64,000 nt of DNA from Dreissena polymorpha (GCF_020536995.1 NC_068358.1:46202085-46266084), one strand, 5' to 3'; counted from the first letter of the stretch, positions 13,384 through 27,400 are shown. The notes: generated from the sequence alone by a model not told the origin. Numbers and translations are program-made.

Positions 13384-14276
13384 GTAATTACTCTATGTTT
13401 TCGGACACTCTAAGTTTTCGGACACCCCCTTTTTAGCAAAAATAATTATTTTACGTGACTTTTTATTTTCGGACACACGAGTTTTCGTCCGTTATTTATG
13501 TCTCTAAGTTTTCGGACAGTATATTTTACAGCGCTATTTTACCAAATTTCGAACCTGTTTTCGATATCTAATGACACTTCGATCATGGGGTTTTACAACC
13601 AGATAAACATGATAAAACATTGCGGGTGCATGCCTGAGGGCAATGGACCATTACATTTGCGTTATTGGGTAAATAACTTTGTAAACCGGTATTTAACAAT
13701 GGTTTCGCCCGATAGCATAAGCGTAATGACAATTACCAGGAGTAGTGCCAATTAACAGTTCAATTATCTACCGCAATGGTACTACCCCTTCTCAGTAAAA
13801 TTACTGTGACAAATACTAAATGTTTCAAATTGTAATGCAACCTATTACATGTTTTACGAACAACGGAATGTGTTACACAACAACTATCGGAAATGAACAA
13901 ACAAACAATTCATAGTTTGCTTTTTTTATTGCGTTAATTACAGGTTCATACAAGCGTGTATCGGTACATCACATGCTCAATTTGAACTCGTTGGTCAAAG
14001 TATCACCTTGAAGTAACTTTCTGTAAAATAAATTATGCTTTTACAATTATTTAAAATGCAGTGCAAACATGTAAAACTGTAATTTATACTATACGGCATG
14101 GTATTTTACAAGCGCGTGCTATTACCGGTAGTCGTTGATACAATTGACGCTATTTTCGAACACTTCCATTTTCGACTCGTTTTGGGACACCTGTATTTTG
14201 TTAATATTTTTCGTATCTAAGTTTTCGGACACGAAAAAAATAAATTTTTAAGTGTCCGAAAACATAGAGAAATTAC
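13384..14276 (+). mobile_element. Element B: ~0.9-kb element with CTCTATGTTTTCGGACAC inverted ends
   Basis: The left end has CTCTATGTTTTCGGACAC preceded by GTAATTA. The right end (14252-14276), read backwards, gives the same terminal motif preceded by GTAATTT. Further GTTTTCGGACAC motifs lie inside both ends. A second CTATTTTTGGACAC and TATGTTTTCGG pair just outside the right end (14280-14312) suggests either a longer element or a second nested copy. The interior is non-coding. The class is unresolved. Confidence 0.5.
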
Positions 14277-14321
14277 GGTACTCTATTTTTGGACACTATG
14301 TTTTCGGAAAAAATACAGGCC

Positions 14322-15065
14322 CGCACCCAGAGGGTGGGCCCAGGGCCCGGACCCTCCCAGCTGGCTGTTGAGTTATGATTTTTTTTAAGAATGGGCCTAC
14401 TGCAAATTTTTCTCTCCTGAAACACAGTACACTTTCACTCAATACAAAAGAGCAGACGTGTTTTCTTGTCCCTGTTAAACAAAAGGATTAGCGCTAATTT
14501 ACTCGCCGGTGGAGACAAGCCCTAAGGCAATGTTTTCTTATCTCCTTGTACCCACATCCCCGCTCAGTCAATTACCCCTTGGGATCTTGAATGCTTGATT
14601 AAACAGGTCTTTTGATTGACCAAGGAAAATAAGCAGCGAATGGAAACAACTGACACAGGAGTTCGTAGGTCTGGACGTTAATAATTTGTGAAAAACAAAT
14701 AATGTTGGAAGCAATAAGGCGGTGATGTTGATAATCGTCTTTGTCTAAGTCCAAGGCCCATTAGTTCGTCAAAAAAAGAACCGGTACGAAACTGACACTT
14801 CATCTGTAAGTCATGTAGCTAGACTCACACACCAAATATTGGGTCAATATCTTAAAGCTATTTGAAAAAAAAGGCCGGAAAATGAAATGCCGGACGGATG
14901 GACAGACGGACGGACGGACAGTTCGACTGCTATATGCCATCCTACCGGTAGCATAAACATCAGCTCTACATTTGAAAGAGTTGCGTAAAAAACCTCCTAA
15001 AAACGGTTGTTATAGTTCGATTGGTCATTGTCGGCTCGGGTACTATTAAATGTACTCCAAACTCT
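14322..15065 (+). repeat. Inverted copy of 1898-2655 (right palindrome arm, inner part)
   Basis: Reverse complement of the left arm, including the GGGTGGGCCCAGGG segment, the GACGGATGGACAGACGG run and the GCATAAACATCAGC tail. It differs from the left arm by scattered substitutions and small deletions, so the two arms are older relatives than the near-identical tandem copies. Confidence 0.8.
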
Positions 15066-15320
15066 GACTCTAGGATAGGCGCCCCCCCCCCCCGGAGAGG
15101 TGCCACCTCAAAGATTTTTCACTGGGCGGATATATGACCCCTCAATATTTTTATTTGGCGGAGAACTTCCCTCTTGCTAAAAATTAGGGGGCGAAGTAAT
15201 GTCGTCTTGTCAGAATTGATGACCCGGATAAGTGCCCCCTAAATTGTGTCTTCCCCTTAAAGTACACCCTGAGCAGATTGATCCTGCAGGATTTGTCTAT
15301 TCAGGTGGTGCCATATAAAC

Positions 15321-15682
<362 letters not shown>

Positions 15683-16999
15683 GTTTTTTTCCCTACGAGT
15701 ATTCGTATACTAAATCACATTGTGTGTAAGTGTGTGTGGAGTTGTACATCCGACTATTCGTTAATATCCTTTTAAATGATACACATGTATGTGCTGTTTA
15801 TTCTAACTGATCCATCGAGAAACTTGACCGAACGTACAAGTCATGCAGAAACTGCGTAATTGTTTGGTTCAGATGGACGCCCTGCAGTAATGGTATTCTT
15901 ATAATAGCTTAAGCGTTTATTCCATTTTGAAATGCTGTTGTAAAACTAAGACAGATTTTAACAAACCCTTTGGATAAAAACAAGTTAAACACAATTACAA
16001 TCGATTTTGTTAACAACTAATCCACCGATACTTTAATACCTAGGTTAAACAAATTACATTTCATAAGATCGGACCACTCTATTGAAGTCATACCATTAAT
16101 ACCAGTGTTATGACAACTCAACTATGTTAAATAATAGGATAAATACTTTTATTATGAGAACGGCAAAATGTGAAGAGATTTCTCGCCGCATTGAAACAGT
16201 TTTGATTGAGAATCTAAACATTTGCCGTCTGCGGCGTCTATTAAAAAAAGTTTGTAATCGGTATGGTCATGATTTTAATTAAATGAAACTAATTGAACAT
16301 TGGCATACAACATGTGAAAATGCTCATTCAGTCCCGGTAAACTATTACTATCAATTCCTAACATTGGGCTCAACTGAAAATGCATATATTCGATGCTTTT
16401 CTGCTACAACAACGCCCGGAAATAGCGTGAACATGTGCAATGTCAAGTAATCATGTCATGTCCATACTTTATTATTATTATTATTGTTTGCACAATAATG
16501 CAATAAAGTTCGCGAACGGTAACTTACTAATGACTAATATGTCACTTGTTATGTGATTTACCAATAAAGGTTTGTTTCTCACAGCGCGATTCACATATCT
16601 ATTACCTCATCCCTCATTTGAAGCAAAATACAAAATAACATAAGTAAAATACAAAGATTACGTATGATGAAAACAAGGTGATGGTAGAAGTTAACAAAGA
16701 ATATAATGATTAGTAGCATACTTCAATTGATAATGACATTGCTCATTCATCAAATATTGCTATAAGGATAGAAGTAAACACATTAAGTATCCATTTAACA
16801 TTGATATTTATTACAATCCATCAAATCCTATGATAGAAATTATTGTACATAAATACATTTATTTGTTTCTTAATTATTCCGTTAACGATTTGGATTGTTC
16901 ATTCGTTCGTCCGTCGACTCGACTAGGACCACTCAAGTCATCTGTGGGTCTGGGACTGGCTTTGTCTATGTGTGCGCAAATGGCTGCTGAGGCCGATCT

Positions 17000-18198
17000 G
17001 GGCCCGTATTCATCAACCGATTCTTAGACTTAAGAATAAAGAATAGACTTGGAACCAAGAAAACTGTGTTCAGTGTTTGAATATATACAGGCCTCCACTG
17101 GTGATTATGTCATTGACAAACTGTTCTATATGAAGAATAATATAGACAGAGACGTTTACTGCAGAGTTAGCTAAAGAAACTTCAGCGTACAGTATATATA
17201 GTATTGACAGACCTGTAGCTGAAGCTAACCCCGTATCGAAAGTCAACCAGAGTCGTAACATATTTATGTCACGCTATAAATCAAAGAAAGCTCATTTTCT
17301 TGGATACATTTCTACATATATTGGTGAATGAATATAAATTATTGCATCGAGGAATATTTTAAGGTTCAAATGTTTCAAATGCATCTTACAATAGATGAAA
17401 ATAACTCTCATCAGTATGAAATTCACAATTTTGACGCCATTGTCGCTTTGTCACGTGACGAGTTTTCATTTGGATACTTTCGGATCGACCTTGACATTTT
17501 ATGCTGAAATTGTAAACATTGCTTTCGTTTTCTGAAATCTATTATTTGTGATTAACAACTTACGTGTGGTGGATTATTAAGAATGATTTCATTGTGAATC
17601 AGGTAGTTTTATATAATATTTTTTTTTGACTTTGTATTGACACTACAATTTGTTTACAAAATAAGCCAGAATAATGAAAATACCGGGAAATGTCATTCTG
17701 AATTTGAAAACACTTGAGCACATGGTTTGTTACTAAAACTAGAAATAACGTCATATGACCGTGAAATCTCGGGAGATTCGCATTTCAAGAAAGTCAGTCA
17801 CATCGCTGTTTTTCTCGATATGTAAGAGCAGAATAGATACATTTTAAATGTTTAAGATAGTATTTTGTGAAAGAATATATCAGTTAAATGTGAAAAATGT
17901 CAATCTTTCCAATCAAGTGGTTGATTTGGGCCAACAACTGCATTTAAAAGCTGTTTTGGACCGGTCTTTGTTAACTGTCAACTTTTCGGGAATTTCTGGT
18001 TGACTTTCCTAATAGGGTTGGTCCATAACTATAAAGTCGCGCCAGTCAAAAATCATAAAAAGCGACATTTAAAGTTATGGTCGCCAGAACTACTGCAGAG
18101 TTTGACTAAAAATTAAAGAAATTCTTGAATATTCTAATTTAAAGAATTTTCTTTATTCTTAGACTTAAGTCTAAGAATTGTTTGGTGAATACGGGCCC
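17000..18198. mobile_element. 1.2-kb TIR element inserted in element A right copy
   Basis: Inverted ends GGGCCCGTATTCAYCAA, then a shared ATTCTTAGACTTAAG, at 17000-17040 and 18150-18198. The left copy of element A supplies the uninterrupted site (around 311-316), confirming an insertion between GGCCGA and GGCACGG. Flanking duplication is at best 2-3 bp (CT). The interior has no recognisable ORF. Non-autonomous; superfamily undetermined. Confidence 0.75.
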
Positions 18199-18603
18199 CT
18201 GGCACGGAATATTCCAGTACAAAGGGGAGGAGTGGGACGTCTCCAGTTGGGCTTGCAACAAGGGCGTTTCGGGCTTGCCTCTTCTCTGCCGCAGTTGTTC
18301 TGTTCGCCTCATACATCTTGGCGCCATTGCACATGGAAGAGCACCAGGTGGTGCGATAAATTGCGAATTGTTCTTACGGTAAGTGTCTGGGTTGATTGCA
18401 AACTGGAACAGACGAAAGTCCCAATGGGGGCACTTATCCGCCATTTAAATTATTGTGAGGGGGCAGATATCCGCCTACTAAATTCTGACATGGGGCACTT
18501 ATCCGCCCCTTCAAATTTGCTTGGAGGGCACCTCTCTGCCCCCTTAAAATTAGGGGGCACCTCTCTGGGAAGCACCTCTCGGAGGGGGCGCCTCTCCGGA
18601 TAC

Positions 18604-20129
18604 AAAAAATCTGCTCAATATCTGAAAGCGTTGCTTAAAAAACCTCCGGAAAACGGTTATAGTAGAGAAAATTCCAAACAAATGTCGGAGTTGTAGACGA
18701 TTGTGATGGTTAATCTGTGTTGATGAAGGTTAAAGTGAAAATGTGTAGTAGTGATAAACATTTTATTACGAATTTATTATGAAACTTTAGAGAAAATTTG
18801 AATTCAAAGAGAAAATAATATTATGGTTATATGTCAGTCATACGTTATTATACATTTCTTTATAAAGTTGTTTGATTTTTAAAGTTTGCTTTCCTTCTTC
18901 ATCAAACATCACACATTTCTGAAATACAAAGCTTTAAACATCGGTGTGAATTCCACACCAATATGTAAAGCTCTAGACTTCAAAAAGTTGATGATTTACA
19001 TGATATATTCCATAAATTTATATCACGAAATACGTCTTTAAAGCATAAAAATTCACATTAAAAAGTGCCAAATTAAGAAAACTTGAAATTAGGAAGGGGA
19101 GGCCCCTCCCGCACCCTCCCCGCTTGGGCCCCCCAGTCAAAATATCCTGCATACGGCCCTGAAATATTTTATTTTTTTGTGACTATTAATTTTTGGACAT
19201 ACGGGTTTTCGTCCATAATTAATGTCTCTTTTTTGGACAGTATATTTTAATTAGTTATTGCATAAGCTCTATCTCTAATGCCCTCTTGCGGGGTGCAGAA
19301 ACTTGGCAAAAGGAGGGTTTGAACGGGAGAAATCGTGTATTATCAATGCGATTCACGTGCCGTTCAAGCACTGTTATGTGTTTTTCATATCCATAATCTG
19401 GTCTACGCGCAGTTACTTCCCTTCTCCCGCCTTCGATGACTTTCCAAGCATAAATGGGCAACTGAAAAAGCACCAGTTTCCTCATGCATGCAGGAATAAT
19501 GACTATTTCAATCCACTTTTCAAGTTATACCATCTGCACCCTCTTGACAACAGCTTTATTGCATTGGCAACGTCATTGAAGTTAAGGTTATTTCCTCAAC
19601 ACTTTCAAAAGACTATCCTGTAAATATAAGTGTTTAAATTTACCTTCAACGTTCCTGCTGTAAATTCCAAAATAATTCCTCATTTCTTACTTTGCGCGGC
19701 TGCATTTCAACTTTGCATTAATCCACTGTTTAAACACATTTTAAATCGAAAACTGCCTATCCGAAGGTAAAGCCTCGTCATTTCGGATGATGACCGAGTG
19801 AGGCATATGTAAAACACAACCTTGAACTGTTTTGAAATAATCGAATTATTTTGTCGATGTCGAATTAACAGAACATTGTTTTTCAATGTTATTTAAAATT
19901 ATTTTGGAATGTGTGATTTGTTTATGCAATAATAGCGAAAATACACATTTTCTCGGCGCACTCGGGCAGGAACGGATTTTTCGAGCGCCCGCAGATGATC
20001 ATGCCCTCGAAAACGTGTATTATCCCTATATTGTTATAAATTTAATTAATCTTTTGGGGGCAGTAAAACGTACAATCCTTATAGCCCTTCATTTGCTAAA
20101 ATGAAATCGCAGTAAACTGCGTGTTCAGA
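18604..20129. other. Gene-free stretch with a fragment of element B at ~19170-19250
   Basis: 19170-19250 resembles 7395-7470 of element B (GTGACT, then the GTTTTCGTCC and GGACAGTATATTTTA landmarks) but has decayed. 19095-19165 is C-rich and resembles the GGGCCCACCCCCTGGG part of the palindrome arms. The rest shows only short open frames with no domain I recognise, including 19303-19623. Confidence 0.45.
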
Positions 20130-20347
20130 TTAACCCATTTATGCCTAGCGTCATTGGCAAACAGCGTAGACCCAGATGAGACGCCACATAATGCGGCGTC
20201 TCATCAAGGTCTGCGCTGTTTGCTTAAAGGAATTTCTGTAAGAAATATTCTAAATATAAAAATAAATTTACTAGACATCCCTAATTTTGGAAATAAATTG
20301 ATCCAATTTAGAAGGATGGGAGAGTTCACTAGGCATACATGGGTTAA
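20130..20347 (+). mobile_element. TTAA-flanked MITE with internal hairpin
   Basis: TTAA flanks both ends. Terminal repeats CCCATTTATGCCTAG and, inverted, CCCATGTATGCCTAG match at 14 of 15 positions. Near the left end GATGAGACGCC and GGCGTCTCATC form a hairpin around ACATAATG. The TTAA target suggests piggyBac-type mobilisation (inference). I recall this repeat as abundant in dreissenid mussel DNA. Confidence 0.75.
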
Positions 20348-20446
20348 AACTACATGTACTTTGTTCTCTAAGAAGAGGCTAGGTGGATACAACTGTTTCG
20401 CACTCAAATCTCGAAAGTAATTGTATGTTCTTGCACCCATTAATAG

Positions 20447-21110
<664 letters not shown>

Positions 21111-21114
21111 AGGA

Positions 21115-21785
21115 TCCCCATTTACAATTATATCGAATGAATAATGCTTGTATAGTCACTTTTATCATATCCGGATTTTACTGGAAACACAGTTTGTCAT
21201 TGTAATGAATATAAAAATATACACCAACTTCGGTCGCAATTAGCAGTAATAATATGCTATTCTCACAATATATTTTTACATATTTAGAAACGATGGAGGA
21301 ATACCATTACAACGGTACCAAATAATGTATGGTCGGTTGGAAAAAATGTTGCTTGTATAACCCCTTTATCTTCCCGGGTTTTCCTTAATACATTGTTTTG
21401 TGTAAAAAATCATATTAATAGGCCGACTTTGGCCGCCCTAATATTATACCGACAAACACTATTTTTTACATCGTTAGAAACCTCATATGATCTTCTTTAC
21501 AACGGTAGCATTTTATTAATATCGAAATTTATAATAATGTTTGTATAACCACTTTTACCTTTTCCGGGTTTTCCTTTAGGCATTTTGGTGTGTAAAAAAA
21601 CACCCTCACAATAGGCCGACTTTGACCGCGATTTACAGGCTAACTCTTCTGACCCAGCCATACACTATTTTTAAATTGTAAGAAACTTTTGAGGTTCTTC
21701 TTTCCAACGGTACCATTATTATTCATATCGGACGAATAATAACCTTTTTTTACATTTTCCGTGGTTAACCTTAAAGATTTCCGAG
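21115..21785 (+). repeat. Diverged ~195-bp tandem repeat, about 3.5 units
   Basis: The landmark GCTTGTATAACC-C-TTTA-CTT-CCGGG recurs near 21147, 21351, 21539 and 21736 (spacings about 204, 188 and 197 bp). It is accompanied by AATAGGCCGACTTTG and by ACAACGGTA-CATTATT landmarks at matching offsets. Units are well diverged, so the array is old. Confidence 0.7.
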
Positions 21786-21879
21786 TTTTCCGGATATTTC
21801 CGGGTTTTATACCTCGCCTACCATTTCCTAATGAGCCGTCCACATTTTTTTCAGATGCTTCATATCTAAATGTCAACCA

Positions 21880-24400
21880 TTCCTTTGCAATTATCCAAAT
21901 ATTTCTATCAACATCGAAGCGTCATCAAGTTTAAGGCATTTAGACTGTCAAAATACATTGGAGTACATTGGCAAAGTTAGATCTCTTTACCAAATACCCC
22001 AGTAAAATATAAAATATTATGTAAATGTACTGCGCTCAAGAATGTGAAAACGTCAAAAACGACAGTAATAATAATAAAAAAAGACAACACGCATTTTTAT
22101 ATTAACGTATAACACAACTTTAAAAGATAAGTTGCATTAAGGATTATTGATACACGATGACATTTGGTTGATATTTTTATTTTAGTCAGAACTTTCCGAA
22201 TCCTAAAAAGTCATTGATATTTTTGTAATTTCAAATCATAAAACGTCATCGTACGTCGTTCAATAACCTGGGCGATGAAATAAACCATTAAGCGGAAACG
22301 GTAATCCATAAGTTGATATGGATAACGGGTGATGCCAGGATGTTAATAAACGTGTATTATTTTTTGTTTGAAATAAAATTATCAAATCTTATACAACCTA
22401 ACTTAATGTACTTGATTAAAGCTCATACATGTATACAGTCATACTTATTAGCAATTAAGCCAAGCGGTTACGCATTTGACTGAAGATCCAAAGAGCCTCA
22501 TTTTCTTCAATTGTTTTTTTTCGCAACTAAATGTTCTTCTTAAAATACTTTAATTATAAAAACATTTGTTGTACATCATATATTGATAATCCTTTCGATG
22601 CATTATATATTATTTTATACACCTATTAAAAATCGGATTTTGGGGCAAAATCGGGGTTCGAAGTACCCTTAATAAAGAGGGCTGAAATCTCTAAACTGTT
22701 CAAATACGTTAATGTACGTACGTGAAAATAAATTGCAAAGCATAAAAATAACTATATAATGTGAAAAACGTTCAGAAAGAACCTTGGTACACAATCAGCA
22801 GTACATGTATATGTTATATTTTAATTAACCGTACACAACGTGTTTTTATTTTGCTTTTTAACATTATCTTTGCATAATTGCGTACAAGTAGTCTGGTACA
22901 ATCTGGCCAAAATATTTATTAAAAAAAATCACAATAATTAAAATGTGAAATTGAATTTACTGGATAAATAGTCACGTTCTTTCATTAATCTTAACGTGTT
23001 TGTTTCTTTAATCCAACGTTTAGTTATTTTACGATCATTTTGGCAACACAATATGAAACTACTACACCCCGATCAGAGATCTTTTAATTTGCAGTTGTTT
23101 GATGCCTATCCTTATACTATGTGTTGTAACTTGTCATGCGCAACTCAATTATGTATAAAGGTTTTCATAAGATAACAGTAATTTGCAAACTTCTCAGCAC
23201 AAATCTGTAAATTTTACAAAACAATTTGAGTAAAATATGTGTTTATAATGAACATTGAATATCGATTTTAGAACGAAAATGAATGAGCATAGATTTTATT
23301 CAAAATGTATGGTTATTTTCACCTATTTTTGCAACATTTTTATTTTGCTTTGTGAACTGTTGTACTTAAATAATTGTATGCAAGTCTGGACATAGAATTT
23401 TAGTTTATGGTGACCATGTAGACACAAATTATTTCCCAAAAAGTGTTTTCATTGTTACTATTAACATAGTTGCGATCTTTATTTTAAAATGAAATCTTAA
23501 GCAGGAGAATGGCCATGAATGAAAGATCGGGAAAAAGGGTATTCCATCTCTCATAATCATTGCGTGTAATATCGTGTTATTCCGGTGTATGTTTGAGAGC
23601 CATGGACATCACAAACAAAGCAATACTAAATCGTCTCCATGACGTTCTGTTTGAGAAGTTGATGTCCATCGCATACAGCGGTCTACCGTTATAAGGCGGA
23701 CTCACGTTCTTATTATAAATCAAAGGTAAGCGCTTTTTTATATAGATTATTTTTTTATTCAATCGACATACGTATCAAACGATATAACCATGCTTCGTGT
23801 CTTATTACTGTTCACTGAATTTCAAATTATTTACCGTAATAGTTTAAATAATTAAAATGCGTGTGAAGACATTTTTTATTGTAATTCACGTTGTAAAAAG
23901 CTGCATAGCAGATCGCCCGATAAGTCGTTCTGTCAGCTTAAACAAACCGAAGCATTCAATTAACATTTTGCAAAATGTTGTTAAATGTTAAAATCAACAC
24001 ATGTCATACCACGCTGTATGGATAATTAGGTAGACACCCACTGTATGTAAATATATATGTTCGTATTATAAAATATTGGCTTAAAGTTGTTAATAGTAAA
24101 CATATTATCATGCAAACTGTGTATAACCAAGCAATCAATGTTTGTAATAAACGGTTTACAAAATAGGTATCTTATGTACAAAAAAGTTGTTAAATGATTA
24201 TTGATTTTCTAATACATTCGAAAATGTAAATACGATTAGTACAAATTCGTTTTTATGTGAATTTAAATGTAGAATTATAGAAACATTTAAACAAGAATGG
24301 TTTGACAATATGAATAATAGTTCAGTTTTAGATTTGTATAGGGTACTCAACACATCACTAGAATATGAAACGTACTTAGATTTACTGACAAAAAGAGAAC
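21880..24400. other. Gene-free stretch
   Basis: About 2.5 kb of AT-rich sequence. A short open segment at 23575-23692 (ending in a frame reading NRLHDVLFEKLMSIAYSGL then stop) looks slightly protein-like and is followed by GGTAAG. It lacks a supporting acceptor or homolog that I can name, so it is not called a gene. Confidence 0.4.
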
Positions 24401-24409
24401 TTCACTATA

Positions 24410-25915
24410 CTGCTGCCAAAAAGTTTGCGTACATACATACCCCAATGTAGTAAATTCCAAAGTTGTATGCCAGTGTTGTGACTTGTCTAGTGTGTATGCC
24501 AATTTCATGACTTACATAGTGTGTGTGCCACTGTAGTGATTTGCATAGTTTGTATGCCAATGTAGTAACTTCCAAAGTTTTATGCCAGTGTAGTGACTTG
24601 CCTTGTGTGTATGCCAATTGCATGTCAATGAAGTAACCTATTTAGTTTGTATGCCAATGTAGTGACTTGCCAAGTGTGTATGCCAATTTTATGACTTACA
24701 TAGTGTATGTGCCACTGTAGTAACTTGCATAGTATGTATGCCAATGTAGTAACTTTCATAGTTTTATGCCAGTGTAGTGACTTTCCTAGTTTGCATCACT
24801 GCATGCCAATTTCATGACTTACATTGTGTGTGTGCCACTGTAGTGACATAGTTTGTATGAAAATGTAGTAACTAACTTAGTGAGTGTGTATGCCAGTGTA
24901 GTGACTCTCCTAATGTGTATGCCAATTTCATGACTTACATTGTGTGTGTGCCACTCTAGTGACTTATATAGTGTTATGCAAATGCAGTACCTTCCAAGGT
25001 TTTATGCCAGTGTAGTGAATTGCCTAGTGTGTATTACTGCATGCCAAATTCATGACTTACATAGTGTGTGTGCCTCGGTAGTGACTTGCATAGTTTGTAT
25101 GAAAATGTAACTAACTTAGTGTGTATGCCAGTGTAGTGACTCGCCTAATGTGTATGCCTATTTCATGACTTACATTGTGTTTTTGCCACTGTAGTGACTT
25201 GTATAGTGTTATGCAAATGTAGTACCTTCCAAAGTTTTATGTCAGTGAAGAGGCATGCCTAGTGTGTATCATTGCATGCCAATTTCATGACTTACATAAT
25301 GTGTGTGCCACTGTAGTGATTTGCATAGTTTTATGCCAATGTAGTAACTTCCAAAGTTTTATGCCATTGTAGTGACTTGCCTAGTGTGTATGCCAATTTC
25401 ATGACGTACATAGTGTGTGTGCCACTGTAGTGATTTGCATAGCTTGTGTGCCAATGTAGTTACTTTCATAGTTTTTATGCAAGTGTAGTGACTTGCCTAG
25501 CGTGTATGCCAATTTCATGACTAACATAGTGTGTACCACTGTAGTGACTTGCATAGTCTGTATGCCAATGAAGTAACTAACTTAGTTTGTTATGCCAATG
25601 TAGTGACTCGCCTAGTTTGTATGCCAATTTTATGACTTACATAGTGTATATGCCACTGTAGTGACTTGCATAGTTTGTATGCCAATGTAGCAACGTCCAA
25701 AGTTTTATGCCAGTGTATTGACTCGCCTAGTGTGTATGCCAATTTCATGACTTACATAGTGTGTGTGCCACTGTAGTGACTTCCATAGTTTGTATGCCAA
25801 TGAAGTAACTATCTTAGTTCGTTATGCCAGTGTAGTGACTTGCATAGTTTGTATGCCAGTGTAGTGACTTGCCTAGTGTGTATCCAAATTTCATGACTTA
25901 CATAGTGTGTGTAAT
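24410..25915 (+). repeat. Minisatellite, ~37-bp units in higher-order arrangement
   Basis: About 1.5 kb built from variants of a ~37-bp unit with the shape 'GTAGTGACTTGC-TAG, TTGTATGCCAAT'. Types alternate in a recurrent order: GTAGTGACTTGC, GTAGTAACTTCC, CATGACTTACATAG. This gives a higher-order period of roughly 150 bp. The same unit recurs in the opposite orientation at 41350-42330 and in a shorter form at 34555-34740. Confidence 0.85.
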
Positions 25916-25916
25916 A

Positions 25917-27400
25917 CATACGCAGGCGATAGTATTAATGATGTTCGCAATAAAATTACGAGCGCACGCTTTAGTTACTATGTGAGACCGATAGCTATTA
26001 CGTGCGCATGCGATAGCTATTACATGTGCACACAAGAGTGATAACGTGCGCAATAATATTACCCACCGCTATTAAATGCATATACAAATTGACATGAGTC
26101 GTGATGTAATCTGCTTGCTATGAGTTTTTTAAACTAACAGCGGTGACGAATACCACTGGGGCAGCCTTGCGCAGACGCCGTACGTTTTCCGCATAGATTG
26201 CACTATATGAGGGCAATATGATTTAAAATCACGTACTATTTCACAACTTCATCATTTTCATAAATATACAGATTTTTTATTTAAGACTCAAAAGAATTAT
26301 ATAGCGTATATACAATTATATTATTGTCAAAAACATCAAATCAATCACAGTGTTGACAACACTTAGATGACCAGGTAGAGTAAAACAATTTTCTAGCTGA
26401 AGATGTCTCACAGTTTAGTAACTTGTATTTTAGTATCGGATTCAGACTCTAAATGTTTGTGAAAAGGGACGCAGGATCCAAAACAAAGCTTATTTTTATT
26501 TTTTGGCAACCGACCATCGAAAACAGTGTGACCCATCACTGAGGACAGTGTGATCCATAACTGAGGACAGTGTGACCTGTCACTAATGACAGCGTATTAT
26601 AGGTCGACATGTCTACATGTATTTAAAATATGTCTTAAGTTAAAACATGTAAATATACATTTGCATTGCAATGTTGATAAGCAAGCTTTTAACAGACGCT
26701 ATATCCTTATGTATGTTGGTTTGGTGGCTGCTTTCTGACATCTTATAGGTGTATAAGCAGGTTTGAAGGACGCCAACACATCACGCCGATGGCTCCGACC
26801 CTAAACGTTTTCTAGCGCGTCTATACAGCGCCTGTAGAGATAACGATGCCAAAGATGTGTTTCTACGGCGTTTCATACGCACTCTCTTTATAGCCTCTTG
26901 CAAAAGTCATATTCAATGCATTTGAACGGCGACCCTATTTGAAATAAGGTCAAAGTAATCGCGGCGACATGGCGCCTATGCCTAGTCGCTGCGCCAAACG
27001 TTGCCGGCGACTGCATAACGAGCACCTTTGCGTTCTGTGTATATCTTGGAGGTCGTGAGTGCGCCATGCAAAGACCGATATGCTGAAACTGGGATATAAT
27101 GGTTCAGCGATATTAAGAGAGCTATTTCATAAGTGATAGTAAATACGCGAGTACGCGATAGTTATCACGTGCACACACTTAAATTATTATGTGCGTTACA
27201 CTATTATAACGTGCGCTCTTGATAGTATTACATACGCGGGCGATAGTATTGATCATGTTCGCAATAAAATTATGAGCGCACGCTACAGTTACTGTGTTAG
27301 AATGATATAGCTAATACGTGCGCATGCGATAGCTATTAAGTGTGCACGTAAGAGTGATAACGTGCGCATGCAATAGCTATTAGATGCACACGCGATAGCT
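25917..27400 (+). mobile_element. ~1.5-kb unit bounded by ~150-bp direct repeats rich in GCGATAGCTATTACGTGCGC
   Basis: 25917-26070 and 27228-27400 are diverged direct repeats (roughly 85% by eye), sharing GGCGATAGTATT, TGTTCGCAATAAAATTA and GTGCGCATGCGATAGCTATT. More copies of the ~20-bp GCGATAG/GTGCGCA word occur at 27135-27227. The ~1.1 kb between them is non-coding, with three GAGGACAGTGTGA-type words at 26525-26570. The class is unknown. It could be a solo unit of a longer tandem satellite rather than a transposon. Confidence 0.4.

Larger units (their letters stand above)
7850..13908 (+). repeat. Tandem duplication, copy 2
   Basis: Second copy of the 6,058-bp unit. At the junction the text reads through ACAAACAAACAAGAGGG, fusing the interior of element B to the interior of the element A array, with a few bases of CAA microhomology. 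Copy 2 then runs into unique sequence at 13909, which completes element B. The ancestral order is therefore A, spacer, C, B, and the duplication breakpoints lie inside A and B. Confidence 0.9.

Noticed and set aside
19303-19623. 106-codon plus-strand frame as a gene
   Set aside because: No family resemblance, and it overlaps a minus-strand frame of similar quality. Nearby sequence is transposon-derived.
24410-25915. CRISPR-like array of spaced repeats
   Set aside because: Units vary continuously, spacers are not unique, and the surrounding DNA is eukaryotic. It is a minisatellite.
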